In this document: in pieces, positions 29,336 through 38,793 of the stretch
How the letters are laid out: the number at the start of each line of letters is the position of its first letter
How positions within the stretch are numbered: position 1 is the first letter of the stretch
NCBI RefSeq assembly: GCF_002013375.1
Contig: NZ_MAEW01000008.1
Location: forward strand, 124,001-188,000
DNA length: 64,000 bases
DNA from: Mycobacterium sp. D16Q13
GTDB lineage: Bacteria > Actinomycetota > Actinomycetes > Mycobacteriales > Mycobacteriaceae
Reading direction: 5' to 3'
Notes under the pieces: generated by a model
What the model was told of the DNA's origin: nothing
The model's database searches: none
What the model saw: the letters and a program-made list of their open reading frames with translations, nothing else
Position numbers and translations under genes: made by a program

Positions 29336-30966
29336 GCACCCCATCGATACTGGCGGCCGAAACCGTCGGCAATCCGGCCACCAACATCGCGATCTTCACC
29401 GTCTTCGTCGCCGTCACCCTCTACCTCGTTATCCGCGCCAGCGGCAGTAACAAGACCGCAGAGGGATTCTTCACCGGCGGGCGCGCGTTCTCCGGCCCGC
29501 AGAACGGCATCGCCATCGCCGGGGACTACCTTTCCGCCGCAAGCTTTCTCGGAATCGCCGGGGCCATCGCGGTATACGGCTATGACGGCTTTCTGTACTC
29601 CATTGGATTCCTGGTGGCCTGGCTGGTGGCTCTGCTCCTGGTCGCCGAATTGCTCCGCAACACAGGAAAATTCACCATGGCCGACGTGCTGAGTTTCCGG
29701 CTCAGGCAGCGCCCGGTGCGACTGGCAGCGGCGACGTCCACCTTGACGGTGTCGCTGTTCTACCTCCTGGCGCAGATGGCGGGTGCCGGCGGCCTGGTGG
29801 CGCTCCTGCTCAATATCCACAGCAGACTGGGCCAGTCGATTGTCATCGGCGTGGTTGGCGTGCTCATGATCGTCTACGTCCTGGTGGGCGGCATGAAGGG
29901 CACCACCTGGGTGCAGATCATCAAGGCGGTCCTACTGATCAGCGGCGCCGCACTCATGACGGTCGCGGTATTCGCCAAGTTCGGTTTCAACTTCTCCGAC
30001 ATCCTCGGCGCCGCGCAGCACGCCGTCTCCGACAGCCACACCAAAGGTGTTGCGTCCCGCGATGTTCTAGCCCCGGGCGCGCAGTACGGCGGCTCCCTGA
30101 CATCAAAGATCAACTTCCTGTCGCTCGGACTCGCGCTGGTACTGGGCACCGCCGGACTCCCCCACGTCCTGATGCGCTTCTACACCGTGCCCACCGCCAA
30201 GGAGGCTCGCCGATCGGTGGTGTGGGCGATCGGACTGATCGGCGCCTTCTACCTGTTCACGCTGGCGCTGGGCTACGGCGCCGCCGCACTCGTCGGACCC
30301 GATCGCATCCTGGCAGCGGCCGGTGGCCAGAACTCGGCCGCACCGCTGTTGGCCTTCGAGCTGGGTGGGGTGATCCTGCTCGCGGTCATCTCGGCGGTGG
30401 CCTTCGCGACCATTCTCGCCGTGGTGGCCGGATTAACGATCACCGCATCGGCATCCTTCGCACACGACATCTACGCCTCAGTCATTAAGAACCACAACGT
30501 CTCTGAAGCCGAACAGGTCCGGGTGTCGCGGATCACCGCAGTGGTACTGGGCGTCATCGCGATCGGGCTCGGCATCTTGGCCAACGGGCAGAATGTCGCG
30601 TTCCTGGTGGCGCTGGCCTTCGCGGTCGCGGCAGCGGCCAATCTGCCGACCATCCTTTTCTCGCTGTACTGGGCACGGTTCAACACCCGCGGCGCGCTGT
30701 GGAGCATGTACGGCGGATTGATCTCCACCATCGTGCTCATCGTCTTCTCCCCCGCCGTCTCCGGCGCGAAGACGGCGATGATCCCCGGCGCGGACTTCGC
30801 CTGGTTCCCGCTCGCCAATCCCGGCATCGTGTCGATTCCACTGGCCTTCCTGCTCGGCATCGCCGGGACGCTGACCTCCAACGACAAGGGCGACCCCGGG
30901 CTGAACGCGGAGATGGAGGTGCGCTCCCTGACGGGCATCGGCGCGGAAAAGGCGATCGCCCATTGA
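29332..30966 (+). CDS. actP: Sodium/solute symporter, acetate permease (ActP) type
   Basis: 544 residues, SSS/SLC5 family with about 13 membrane spans. Family features include GDYLSAASFLGIAGAIAVYGYDG (signature after TM1) and GLPHVLMRFYTVPTAKEARRSVVWA. Cation-coupled uptake of acetate or related short monocarboxylates is the usual role of members paired with DUF485. Exact substrate not determinable. Start ATG 29332 is coupled to the DUF485 gene. Confidence 0.92.
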   Translation: MSTPSILAAETVGNPATNIAIFTVFVAVTLYLVIRASGSNKTAEGFFTGGRAFSGPQNGIAIAGDYLSAASFLGIAGAIAVYGYDGFLYSIGFLVAWLVALLLVAELLRNTGKFTMADVLSFRLRQRPVRLAAATSTLTVSLFYLLAQMAGAGGLVALLLNIHSRLGQSIVIGVVGVLMIVYVLVGGMKGTTWVQIIKAVLLISGAALMTVAVFAKFGFNFSDILGAAQHAVSDSHTKGVASRDVLAPGAQYGGSLTSKINFLSLGLALVLGTAGLPHVLMRFYTVPTAKEARRSVVWAIGLIGAFYLFTLALGYGAAALVGPDRILAAAGGQNSAAPLLAFELGGVILLAVISAVAFATILAVVAGLTITASASFAHDIYASVIKNHNVSEAEQVRVSRITAVVLGVIAIGLGILANGQNVAFLVALAFAVAAAANLPTILFSLYWARFNTRGALWSMYGGLISTIVLIVFSPAVSGAKTAMIPGADFAWFPLANPGIVSIPLAFLLGIAGTLTSNDKGDPGLNAEMEVRSLTGIGAEKAIAH

Positions 30967-31010
30967 TCCGGGCGGAATGAGACGGGCCCGCCCATGACTT
31001 ACATTGGGTT

Positions 31011-32219
31011 GTGATTGCCCGTCTGCGGCGTTCGGCCGCGTTCATCCTGCTGGCCTTCAGCTTCTCGGCGGTCATGATCGGCACCACCATGCCGACCCCG
31101 ATGTACGCCCTGTACTCGCAGCAGATGCACTTTTCCGTGCTCACGACGACGGTCGTGTATGCGACCTACGCGGCCGGCGTGCTGTTCGCGCTGCTGCTGT
31201 TCGGCAGCTGGTCCGACGTTCTGGGACGTCGGCCCCTGTTGCTGACCGGCGCCGGATTCGCCATCCTGAGCTCAGTCATCTTCCTGTTCGTCGATTCGGT
31301 TCCGCTGCTGCTGATCGCCCGCATCGTCTCGGGGCTGTCCGCGGGGTTTTTCACCGGCGCGGCTACCGTCGCCGTCATCGAGGCGGCACCCGAACAATGG
31401 CGGGTACGAGCGGCCGCCGTCGCCACCATCGCCAACACCGGCGGCCTCGGACTCGGCCCCCTGGTGGCCGGCATCCTCGTTCAGTACGCACCCTGGCCCA
31501 CCCACCTCGCGTTCATCGTCCATATCGGACTCGTGTCCATCGCCGTAGTGGCTCTACTCGCGGCACCGGAGACCGCGCCCAGGCATGGAACACTTGGTGT
31601 GCAACGTCTTTCGCTACCTCCCCAGGTTCGTGCGACATTCGCTGCCGCGGCGACAGCGGGGTTCGCCGGATTCGCGGCTCTCGGCTCCTTCACGGCTGTG
31701 GCCCCCGGATTCCTGTCCGGGGTGCTCGGCATCGACAACCACGCGGTGGCCGGGGCAAGTGTCTTCCTCACATTCGGATCCTCTTGTGTGGCACAGATTC
31801 TCGTCCGGCAGGTGCCGGCGGCCAAGGCGCTGATCCTTGGCTGCGCAATCCTGCTGACCGGGATGCTGCTCGTGGTGGTGGCCCTGCACACCTCGTCATT
31901 GCCCTGGTACCTGGCCAGCGCCGTGGTGGTGGGCATCGGGCAGGGCATCAGCTTCAGCCGCGGACTGGCCTCCATCGCCGACCGCACTCCGGAGGACAAC
32001 CGCGCGGAGGTGACCTCCAGCTACTTCGTCGTCGCCTACATCGGAATCGCCCTGCCGGTCATCGGCGAGGGCCTGGCCGCGCACGCATGGGGACTACGCA
32101 CCGCGGGGATCACGTTCGCGCTCGCGGTGGCCGCCCTGGCGGCACTCTGCCTGATCGCGGTCATTTGGCAAGAACGCCCACGCCGGGCGGAAACGACGGC
32201 ACCGGCGACCACCGGCTAA
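31011..32219 (+). CDS. MFS transporter
   Basis: 402 residues, 12 predicted spans. GTG start at 31011. The loop 2-3 MFS motif is seen as GSWSDVLGRRPLLLTGAG and the antiporter-type motif C region as AATIANTGGLGLGPLVAG-like sequence near residue 140. Probably a drug or metabolite exporter. It follows the symporter by 44 nt but has no clear functional link to it. Confidence 0.88.
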   Translation: MIARLRRSAAFILLAFSFSAVMIGTTMPTPMYALYSQQMHFSVLTTTVVYATYAAGVLFALLLFGSWSDVLGRRPLLLTGAGFAILSSVIFLFVDSVPLLLIARIVSGLSAGFFTGAATVAVIEAAPEQWRVRAAAVATIANTGGLGLGPLVAGILVQYAPWPTHLAFIVHIGLVSIAVVALLAAPETAPRHGTLGVQRLSLPPQVRATFAAAATAGFAGFAALGSFTAVAPGFLSGVLGIDNHAVAGASVFLTFGSSCVAQILVRQVPAAKALILGCAILLTGMLLVVVALHTSSLPWYLASAVVVGIGQGISFSRGLASIADRTPEDNRAEVTSSYFVVAYIGIALPVIGEGLAAHAWGLRTAGITFALAVAALAALCLIAVIWQERPRRAETTAPATTG

Positions 32220-32247
32220 TCAAGATCTGTTGCCGCTACACCCCATG

Positions 32248-32261
32248 ACCACAGCTGTGGT
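32248..32261. promoter_or_regulatory. 14-bp perfect palindrome upstream of HTH gene
   Basis: ACCACAGCTGTGGT is a perfect dyad in the 211-base gap between the MFS gene and the HTH-protein gene. It may be an operator or a short hairpin ending the MFS transcript. The remaining gap shows only an AGAAGGAG ribosome site before 32431. Confidence 0.35.
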
Positions 32262-32430
32262 GCCGAAAATATAGGTAGCACAGCACAGTTCACACACCCC
32301 ACTGAGACGCTCGGGCCAGAAACCGTTCATCCGATAAGGGTTGTCCGGGCCGTGGATCGGCGCTAAGTTGTCGGCGGCCCCTGCCTACTCCGGGGTCGTT
32401 ACCGGTCTTTTCAGAAGGAGTCGATGGGTC

Positions 32431-32889
32431 GTGCCTGAAGTCGTGCCGGATGACGGCGAAGCCCCAGTCATTGTCAGCCTCGTCGATGCGGCGGTGCACA
32501 TGTACGCCTCCGCCATCGACACCCTGCCCGAACCCACCGATCCCGAGTACGGCGAACGCGTTGGCGTCGTCCTCAGTGGGTTGCGAAAGCTCGAAGGCGC
32601 GATCTCGAAGGCGGCCGGCCGCAGCCGCGTCACGCCCTCGGTCGTCGTCGCGCTGAGCGGAGTGCGCCATCGGTACGACGATCTGATGAAGGACGCGGCC
32701 AACAGCCCCAGCGCGACATTGGGACAACGCCTCTACACCGCGCGCCGACGGGCTCGGCTCACCGCGCAGGAAACCGCCAATGGCGCCGGCCTGAAGGTCG
32801 GTTTCCTGACGGCAGTCGAATCCGAGGAAGCCGTCACCGAGGACGAGGCCGCCAAGATCAAGGACCTCATCGCCGCGCTCGGCGGCTAG
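32431..32889 (+). CDS. Helix-turn-helix (XRE-like) protein
   Basis: 152 residues from GTG at 32431 (AGAAGGAG upstream). The N-terminal half is helical without known motif (PVIVSLVDAAVHMYASAID...). The C-terminal half reads TLGQRLYTARRRARLTAQETANGAGLKVGFLTAVESEEAV, the layout of an XRE/Cro helix-turn-helix. Likely a small DNA-binding regulator; target unknown, possibly itself via the palindrome upstream. Stands alone. Confidence 0.7.
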   Translation: MPEVVPDDGEAPVIVSLVDAAVHMYASAIDTLPEPTDPEYGERVGVVLSGLRKLEGAISKAAGRSRVTPSVVVALSGVRHRYDDLMKDAANSPSATLGQRLYTARRRARLTAQETANGAGLKVGFLTAVESEEAVTEDEAAKIKDLIAALGG

Positions 32890-32978
32890 TCCTACTCGCC
32901 AGGTCCAGGGGAAACTACCTAGCGAGGTCGCGTAGCGACGCGCTGTGTCGGTGATCGGCACTGGGCGACGCTAGGTGC

Positions 32979-34280
32979 ATGACGATGACTCTGGGCTTGC
33001 CCACAGCCGCCGAGGTGGGCGCTGCCACTCCGACAACGCGCGACCGCGCACTTGACGTGATCCGGATCGTGTCGCTGGTCGGCGTGGTCCTCGGGCACAC
33101 CATCATGGCGGTGAGCGCCATCGACAATGGTGTGCTGCTATGGGGCAACCTGCTCAACGGCCGCCCCGTTTTCCAGGCACTGACCTGGGTTTTCCAGATC
33201 ATGCCGCTGTTCTTCTTCGCCGGTGTCGCCGCCAGCGTGGGCTCCTGGAAGCCCGGCACCAGCTGGGGGTCCTGGCTCATGCATCGCTGCACCCGGCTGT
33301 ACCGCCCGGTGTTCTACTATCTGGGCTTCTGGGCGGTGGCGCTGCTGATACTTCGGCAGATCCTGCCGCTGCACGTGTACGAGCCGGTCGCCGGGGTGAG
33401 CACCCAGCTTCTCTGGTTCCTGGGCGCCTATGTACTGGTCCTGGCGGCGGTTCCGCTGCTGGCCCGGATTACGACGACACACGCCATGTTCACTGCGCTG
33501 GCGGCGATCTACCTGGGCATCGCGGCCATCGACGTGCTGCGGCTGGGCCTGGACGCGCCCAAGGGCATCGGATACGTGAACTTCGTGGTGTGGCTGCTGC
33601 CGGCGGTTTTGGGCGTGGGGTACCGCCGGCAGCTGATCACCCAGAAGGCGGCGTTGCTACTGGCCGCAGCCGTATTCGCGGTCAACATCGCGTTGGTGAC
33701 CTTCGGGCCGTACACGATCAGTCTGGTCGGCGTGGCCGGGCAGAAGGTGCCGAACATGATTCCGCCCTCGCTGGTGCTGGCCGGGCACGCCATCATCCTG
33801 TCCGCACTCGCCATCGCGGCAATGCCCGCCATCAATCGATGGGCTCAGCGCCCTCGGGTCTGGTGGGCCGTGGCCATCGGCAACTCGGGCGCGATGACGC
33901 TGTACCTCTGGCACATGCCCGCGCTGCTGGGCATGCACCTGGTGTTCGATTTCCTCGGGTTCCCTCGATACAACACCGCAGCACCGGATTTCGCCGCGCT
34001 GTCGGTACTTCAAGTCGCGACGATGGCGGTCCTGGTGACCGGACTCTTCCTGGCCCTGCGACCGCTGGAGAACAACCCACTGCCCAGCTGGGACGGTGGC
34101 TATGTCGCATACCCCGGTCTGCGCAGCGCCACCGTCGGCATAGCGCTGATGACGGCCGGCGGGTTCACCCTGGCCTCAGTCGTCTGGGGACTCAAGGGCT
34201 TTGGCCTTACGTGCTGGGTGATTGCCCTGGCCGGACTGATTATCGCCCGGGCACTGGCCAACCAGAGGCGAGAGGCTTAA
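32979..34280 (+). CDS. Acyltransferase-3 family membrane protein
   Basis: 433 residues with ten or more membrane spans. The N-terminal RDRALDVIRIVSLVGVVLGHTIMA includes the R-x10-H pattern of membrane acyltransferases (AT3/OafA family), and later RLYRPVFYYLGFWAVALL. Such enzymes O-acylate surface glycans or lipids using acyl-CoA. Substrate unknown. The stop overlaps the convergent DUF5302 gene by 4 nt. Confidence 0.85.
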   Translation: MTMTLGLPTAAEVGAATPTTRDRALDVIRIVSLVGVVLGHTIMAVSAIDNGVLLWGNLLNGRPVFQALTWVFQIMPLFFFAGVAASVGSWKPGTSWGSWLMHRCTRLYRPVFYYLGFWAVALLILRQILPLHVYEPVAGVSTQLLWFLGAYVLVLAAVPLLARITTTHAMFTALAAIYLGIAAIDVLRLGLDAPKGIGYVNFVVWLLPAVLGVGYRRQLITQKAALLLAAAVFAVNIALVTFGPYTISLVGVAGQKVPNMIPPSLVLAGHAIILSALAIAAMPAINRWAQRPRVWWAVAIGNSGAMTLYLWHMPALLGMHLVFDFLGFPRYNTAAPDFAALSVLQVATMAVLVTGLFLALRPLENNPLPSWDGGYVAYPGLRSATVGIALMTAGGFTLASVVWGLKGFGLTCWVIALAGLIIARALANQRREA

Positions 34281-34468
34281 CCGCTCTTACGGCGGAATTC
34301 GCGATGCGAGCCGGCCCGGCCATGTGCATGGGTCGGCTTGCTGGCGGTGTCCTTGTTGTCGGCTGCGGCGTTGGCCTTGTTGTTCTTACGGTCAAGGGCC
34401 TCGCGGAACCTGCGCTTGGCATCGTCCGCGGCCGAATCGCCGCTCGCCTTCGAATCGGTCATGCCCAT
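34277..34468 (-). CDS. DUF5302 small charged protein
   Basis: 63 residues from ATG at 34468 (or 61 from ATG at 34462). MTDSKASGDSAADDAKRRFREAL...DRKNN and the C-terminal HGRAGSHREFRRKSG are the hallmarks of the actinobacterial DUF5302 family. Highly charged and probably disordered; function unknown. Confidence 0.8.
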   Translation of the reverse strand: MGMTDSKASGDSAADDAKRRFREALDRKNNKANAAADNKDTASKPTHAHGRAGSHREFRRKSG

Positions 34469-34522
34469 CAGCCTAACCAAGGGACAGACCGATCGTCGCA
34501 CCATTTCACTAGCATCAGCTTC

Positions 34523-35371
34523 ATGACCGAGTCTGACGCTCTTCGCCCCAGTGACTCATCGCGGATCAGCGGAGACAGCCTGGAGGGTGTCTCGGCCACC
34601 ACCTTGTGGACACTGCACAACCGCGGCACCGAGGCCAAGCGCGCGGATGGGGTGATTCAGGATCCGCTGGCCGCAGAACTCTTCGACGCCATCGAGTACG
34701 ACTACCGCAAGTTCGGCCGCCCGTCGCAGAGCCACGCCCTGCGGGCCCGTGCCTTCGACACGCAGGCACGTGTGTATCTGGCGACGCATCCCCGGTCAGC
34801 GGTGGTCGCACTCGCCGAAGGCATGCAAACCAGCTTCTGGCGGTTAGGCGGCGCGGAATCCACAACCCAATTCACTTGGTACTCCGTTGATCTGCCACCG
34901 GTGATGGAGTTACGCAACAAGCTGCTGCCCAAGAATGAACGGATTGTCGAGCTGGCCCAGTCGGCCCTGGAGCTGAGCTGGATGGATCGGGTCGACGCCT
35001 CAGGTGGCGTGTTCATCACGGCCGAGGGTCTACTCATGTACCTGCAGCCGGACGAATCACTCGGGCTAATCGAGGCCTGCGCCAAGCGTTTTCCCGGCGG
35101 ACAGATGATGTTCGACAACATCCCGCATTGGTTCAGCAGGCGGACCCTGCAGGGGTTCACGTTGTCGGACCGCTACGTGGCACCACCCATGCCGTTCGCG
35201 CTGACACCCGATGAGGGCGAGGCGCTCACCTCCGTTCCGGGGGTGACGGCCGCCATCGACATACCGCTGCATCCGGGGCGCGGAATCTGGAAGTTCGTCA
35301 ACTCCAAGCGCCTTGATCGCGGGTTTCTGCGCCGAACTCGCCCCTCCATGACGCTCCTGCAGTTTGGATAG
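34523..35371 (+). CDS. PPM1/TcmP-type SAM methyltransferase, copy 1
   Basis: 282 residues, leucine-carboxyl-methyltransferase (LCM/PPM1) family: DPLAAELFDAIEYDY...FGRPSQSHALRARAFDT, the SAM region AVVALAEGMQTSFWRL and VFITAEGLLMYL. Known members methylate small acids or polyketides; the substrate here is unknown. 45-50% by-eye similarity to the gene at 35909. The DUF1697 gene starts 2 nt after its stop, so an operon is certain. Confidence 0.88.
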   Translation: MTESDALRPSDSSRISGDSLEGVSATTLWTLHNRGTEAKRADGVIQDPLAAELFDAIEYDYRKFGRPSQSHALRARAFDTQARVYLATHPRSAVVALAEGMQTSFWRLGGAESTTQFTWYSVDLPPVMELRNKLLPKNERIVELAQSALELSWMDRVDASGGVFITAEGLLMYLQPDESLGLIEACAKRFPGGQMMFDNIPHWFSRRTLQGFTLSDRYVAPPMPFALTPDEGEALTSVPGVTAAIDIPLHPGRGIWKFVNSKRLDRGFLRRTRPSMTLLQFG

Positions 35372-35373
35372 CC

Positions 35374-35895
35374 GTGACCAGATATGCCGCCCTGCTGCGC
35401 GGAGTCAACGTCGGTGGCATCACGATGAAGATGGCCGATGTCCGCGATGCTCTCGAGGCCGACGGATTTACCGGTGTGACAACAATTCTCGCCAGCGGAA
35501 ACGTGCTGTTGGATTCCACCGAATCCGCCTCAGCGGTCAAGGAACGGCTACAGCAGGTACTCGGCGATCGGTTCGGATATGAAGCCTGGGTGCTGGTGTA
35601 CAACCTGGACACGATCGGCCGCATCATCGCGGCCTTCCCCTGGGAGCCTGAGATCGAGGGCGTGCACTCGTACGTGATGTTCTGCAGCGACCCCGCGGTG
35701 CTCACCGAGCTGGCTGCCCTCGGTGGCGAACTCGACGAGAGCGAACGCATCGCCGCCGGCGACGGCGTGCTGTATTGGCAGGTGCCCAGGTCGCAGACTC
35801 TGAGCAGCCCCATCGGCAAGACGACCGGCAAGAAGCGATACAAGTCGACGACGACCACCCGCAATCTGAGAACGTTGCACAAGCTCGTTCGCTAG
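35374..35895 (+). CDS. DUF1697 family protein
   Basis: 173 residues, GTG start. N-terminal TRYAALLRGVNVGGITMKMADVRDALEADGF and GVTTILASGNVLLDS are diagnostic for DUF1697; the C-terminal IGKTTGKKRYKSTTTTRNLRTL is also conserved in the family. The biochemical role is unknown. Sandwiched between two paralogous methyltransferases with gaps of 2 and 4-13 nt. Confidence 0.92.
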   Translation: MTRYAALLRGVNVGGITMKMADVRDALEADGFTGVTTILASGNVLLDSTESASAVKERLQQVLGDRFGYEAWVLVYNLDTIGRIIAAFPWEPEIEGVHSYVMFCSDPAVLTELAALGGELDESERIAAGDGVLYWQVPRSQTLSSPIGKTTGKKRYKSTTTTRNLRTLHKLVR

Positions 35896-35908
35896 TACTG
35901 TGGCGTGC

Positions 35909-36718
35909 ATGGCTGCCATTGATGCCCGCCACCTCGACGGGGTGTCCGAAACCGCGCTCATCACTTTGAATCAACGAGCGACCGAAGCGAACCGGCCCGA
36001 CGGTGTGCTCGAGGATCCGATGGCCATCGTCCTGCGCGACAGCCTGGATTACGACTACCACCACTTCGGCCGCACGCATCAGGGAATTGCCCTGCGGGCG
36101 TTGACATTCGACAACGTCTCCAACGAATATCTCGCCGATCATCCGCGGGCCACCGTGGTGGCGCTGGCCGAGGGACTGCAGACCAGCTTCTGGCGTATCG
36201 ACAACGGCGAGCTGAACTGGCTGTCCGTCGACCTGGAACCCATCGTGCGGTTGCGCCAGCAGTTGCTTCCGCCCGCCGATCGGCTCCGATACATCGCGCA
36301 GTCCGCACTCGAGCACTCCTGGATGGACCAGGTCGACGACTCCAACGGCGTCCTCATCACCGCAGAGGGGCTGTTGATGTACCTGGAACGCGATGTGGTG
36401 TTCGACCTCATCGCCGCCTGCGCCAAACGCTTCCCCGGCGGGTGGATGGTCTTCGACACCATCCCCTGGTTGATGAGCGTGTACTCGCAGCGGCGCGGCT
36501 GGAAGCTGAGCGAGCACTACACGGTGCCGCCGATGCCGTTCTCCTTCACCGCACACCAGTACGGGCAGCTGCGGGCCCTTCAGGGTGTGCGCACGGTGCG
36601 TGAGGTGCGGATGCCCGCTGGACGCGGAAACTTCCTGAAGCTGGCCACGCCGCTGTTCTATGACCTGCCGTTCTCCGACCGGATCAGGCCGGCGATGACG
36701 GTCGTTGAATTCGGTTGA
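35909..36718 (+). CDS. PPM1/TcmP-type SAM methyltransferase, copy 2
   Basis: 269 residues from ATG at 35909 (GTG at 35900 is possible). Paralogue of the protein at 34523: ALITLNQRATEANRPDGVLEDPMA, ATVVALAEGLQTSFWRI, VLITAEGLLMYLERD, and a matching C-terminus IRPAMTVVEFG versus TRPSMTLLQFG. The shared ends suggest duplication of one ancestral gene around the DUF1697 gene. Substrate unknown. Confidence 0.87.
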   Translation: MAAIDARHLDGVSETALITLNQRATEANRPDGVLEDPMAIVLRDSLDYDYHHFGRTHQGIALRALTFDNVSNEYLADHPRATVVALAEGLQTSFWRIDNGELNWLSVDLEPIVRLRQQLLPPADRLRYIAQSALEHSWMDQVDDSNGVLITAEGLLMYLERDVVFDLIAACAKRFPGGWMVFDTIPWLMSVYSQRRGWKLSEHYTVPPMPFSFTAHQYGQLRALQGVRTVREVRMPAGRGNFLKLATPLFYDLPFSDRIRPAMTVVEFG

Positions 36719-36729
36719 TCTGCAGCGCT

Positions 36730-37373
36730 CTAGACGGGTTTGACCGCACGTCCGATCACGATCGACGAGGACGGCATCGGAATACCGAAGATCTTCAGCC
36801 AGTCGTCGCGCTGCCCCTCGATCTCAAATCCCGCCCGTTGGATCGCTGCCAGCGTGTCCCGGTGGGTATGGCAGTTCCCGAACAATCGGGGCCAGAACGT
36901 CACGTCGACCGCGCGCTGCGCCAATCCGAGTGCGCCCTCGTGGGCGACGTGCTCGAAGAAACGCACCTCGCCACCGGGCTTGAGTACCTCGAATGCCTGC
37001 GCGGCGGCACGATCGGGGTCGCTGACCGAGCACAACACCAGCGAGCACACCACCGCATCGAAGCGGTCCTCACCCGTGACGGCCAGATCTTCGAACACGC
37101 CGGCGGTCACGGTCACCGGGATCGACGCCGCCGCGGCGGCCTCCTCGGCTTGCGGACGCAGCCTGGATTCGGGTTCGAGCGCCGTCACCGACGTCACCGT
37201 CTTCGGATACAGCGGGAAGTTCGAGCCGGTTCCCGCACCTACCTCCAGGACATGCCCGTCAGGCCGCGCAGGTTCTCGGCGCGCAACTCCTTGATCTCGG
37301 GCGGCTCGCGGCGCGCGATGGCAGACCACACTGCCGAGAAGAATCTGTTGTCGAAGCTGACGGGCGTCGCCAT
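36730..37373 (-). pseudogene. Class I methyltransferase with frameshift
   Basis: The N-terminal part (ATPVSFDNRFFSAVWSAIARREPPE, start ATG 37373) and the rest (HVLEVGAGTGSNFPLYP onward to 36730) lie in different frames; the break is at 37251-37260. Restoring one C (GGC-CAT for GGCAT) would read TGHVLEVGAGTG and give one about 214-residue SAM methyltransferase of the UbiE type with motif I intact. Either a recent single-base deletion or an assembly error. The downstream frame has high GC3 throughout, so decay is very recent. Confidence 0.75.
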
Positions 37374-37479
37374 GTCATCCAACCTAGCCCCGCTGGCGCT
37401 GATCCAGCCCCCATCCGCCACTCAAACTAGCTCCCACCCCACCACCCCAGCGATAACCGAACTCTGGAACACTGGGGCC

Positions 37480-37974
37480 ATGGCACAGATCACGTTGCGC
37501 GGAAACCCCATCAACACGGTCGGCGAGCTTCCCGCTGTCGGCTCTCCTGCCCCGGCATTTGAGCTGGTAGGCGCCGATCTCGGCCCCGTCACCAGCGACC
37601 AGTACCGGGATAAGCCGGTGATCCTCAACATCTTTCCCTCGATCGACACCCCCGTCTGCCAGGCCAGCGTGCGGACCTTCAACCAGCGCGCCGCCGAGGC
37701 GGGCGCGCCGGTGCTGTGTGTGTCGAAGGACCTGCCGTTTGCCCAGAAGCGCTTCTGTGGCGCTGAGGGCATCGAGAACGTGGGCACCGCGTCGGCCTTC
37801 CGGAGCTCGTTCGGCGAGGACTTCGGCGTCGTCATCACCGACGGCCCGATGACCGGACTGCTGGGCCGCGCGATCGTCGTCATCGGTGCCGACGGCAACG
37901 TCGCCTACACCGAGCTGGTGCCCGAGATCGCTCAGGAACCCGACTACGACGCGGTGCTCGGGGCACTGTCCTAA
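37480..37974 (+). CDS. tpx: Thiol peroxidase
   Basis: 164-residue atypical 2-Cys peroxiredoxin, reducing peroxides with thioredoxin. Peroxidatic Cys60 (SIDTPVC) and resolving Cys93 (KRFCGAEG), plus Cys80 as in M. tuberculosis Tpx. The sequence is closely similar to Rv1932 from MAQITLRGNPINTVGELPAV onward. ATG at 37480. A six-base gap leads into the next gene. Confidence 0.96.
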   Translation: MAQITLRGNPINTVGELPAVGSPAPAFELVGADLGPVTSDQYRDKPVILNIFPSIDTPVCQASVRTFNQRAAEAGAPVLCVSKDLPFAQKRFCGAEGIENVGTASAFRSSFGEDFGVVITDGPMTGLLGRAIVVIGADGNVAYTELVPEIAQEPDYDAVLGALS

Positions 37975-37980
37975 AGCCCA

Positions 37981-38793
37981 GTGACCAGCGCACCCTTTGC
38001 CGACGAGCTGCTGGCGACCGTTCAGGCGTCGCCAGCGGCTGTCGGTGCACACGACAAGGACGCCTGGGTCGGCCTGTTCGCCACCTACGGCCAGGTCAAT
38101 GACCCGGTGGGCTCGCGGCCACATATCGGCGAGGCCGCGATCAGCAAGTTCTACGACACCTTCATCGCGCCCAACACGATCGTGTTCGACGTCGAGAACG
38201 ATGTGGTCGCCGGGATGTCGGTACTCCGTGATCTGACGATTCATACGACCATGTCGACCGGCGTCACCATGCACATCCCGATGCATCTGCGCTATGACGT
38301 CGTGGAGGACGGGCCGGCCTCATCACTCAAGATCGACCGGTTGTTCGCGTACTGGGAGCTGCGCGCCATGATCAGCCAACTCTTGGGTTCCGGCGGCGAC
38401 GGACTGCTCGCGAGCGCCAAGCTGGGCCCGCAACTGCTGAAGAACCAGGGACTCAACGGTGTGCTGGGATTCATGCGCGGACTCAAGGGTGTGCATCAGA
38501 CCGGCAAACAGCGCGTCCAGGAGCTGGCGGCCGCGCTGGCGGCCCGGGACATCCCGACGGTCACCCGGCTGCTCGCCCCGGAGGCCGTCCTCTCGCTCGA
38601 CGGCGTGACCGAGGCATCGCTGGCCGAGTTCGCCTCGGCAGCAAGTTCTTTGACCGTCGACAAGCTGTTGGCCGCAGGCTCGTCGGTGTCAGCCACCGTG
38701 CATCTGGGCAGTCGGCGCGGGGTGGGGCTCTTCGAGTTCTCCGACAACTCGGCGGCACCGGGCACGCTGGCCTCGGTGCAGCTCTACTTCTGA
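37981..38793 (+). CDS. SnoaL/NTF2-like domain protein
   Basis: 270 residues, GTG start. The N-terminal half has the polyketide-cyclase/ketosteroid-isomerase-like cone fold (AHDKDAWVGLFATYGQVNDPVGSRPHIG...FYDTFIAPNTIVF); the C-terminal half may be a second, degenerate copy (ARDIPTVTRLLAPEAVLSLDG). Downstream of tpx by 6 nt, overlapping the convergent TetR gene by 10 nt. Enzymatic role unknown. Confidence 0.82.
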   Translation: MTSAPFADELLATVQASPAAVGAHDKDAWVGLFATYGQVNDPVGSRPHIGEAAISKFYDTFIAPNTIVFDVENDVVAGMSVLRDLTIHTTMSTGVTMHIPMHLRYDVVEDGPASSLKIDRLFAYWELRAMISQLLGSGGDGLLASAKLGPQLLKNQGLNGVLGFMRGLKGVHQTGKQRVQELAAALAARDIPTVTRLLAPEAVLSLDGVTEASLAEFASAASSLTVDKLLAAGSSVSATVHLGSRRGVGLFEFSDNSAAPGTLASVQLYF

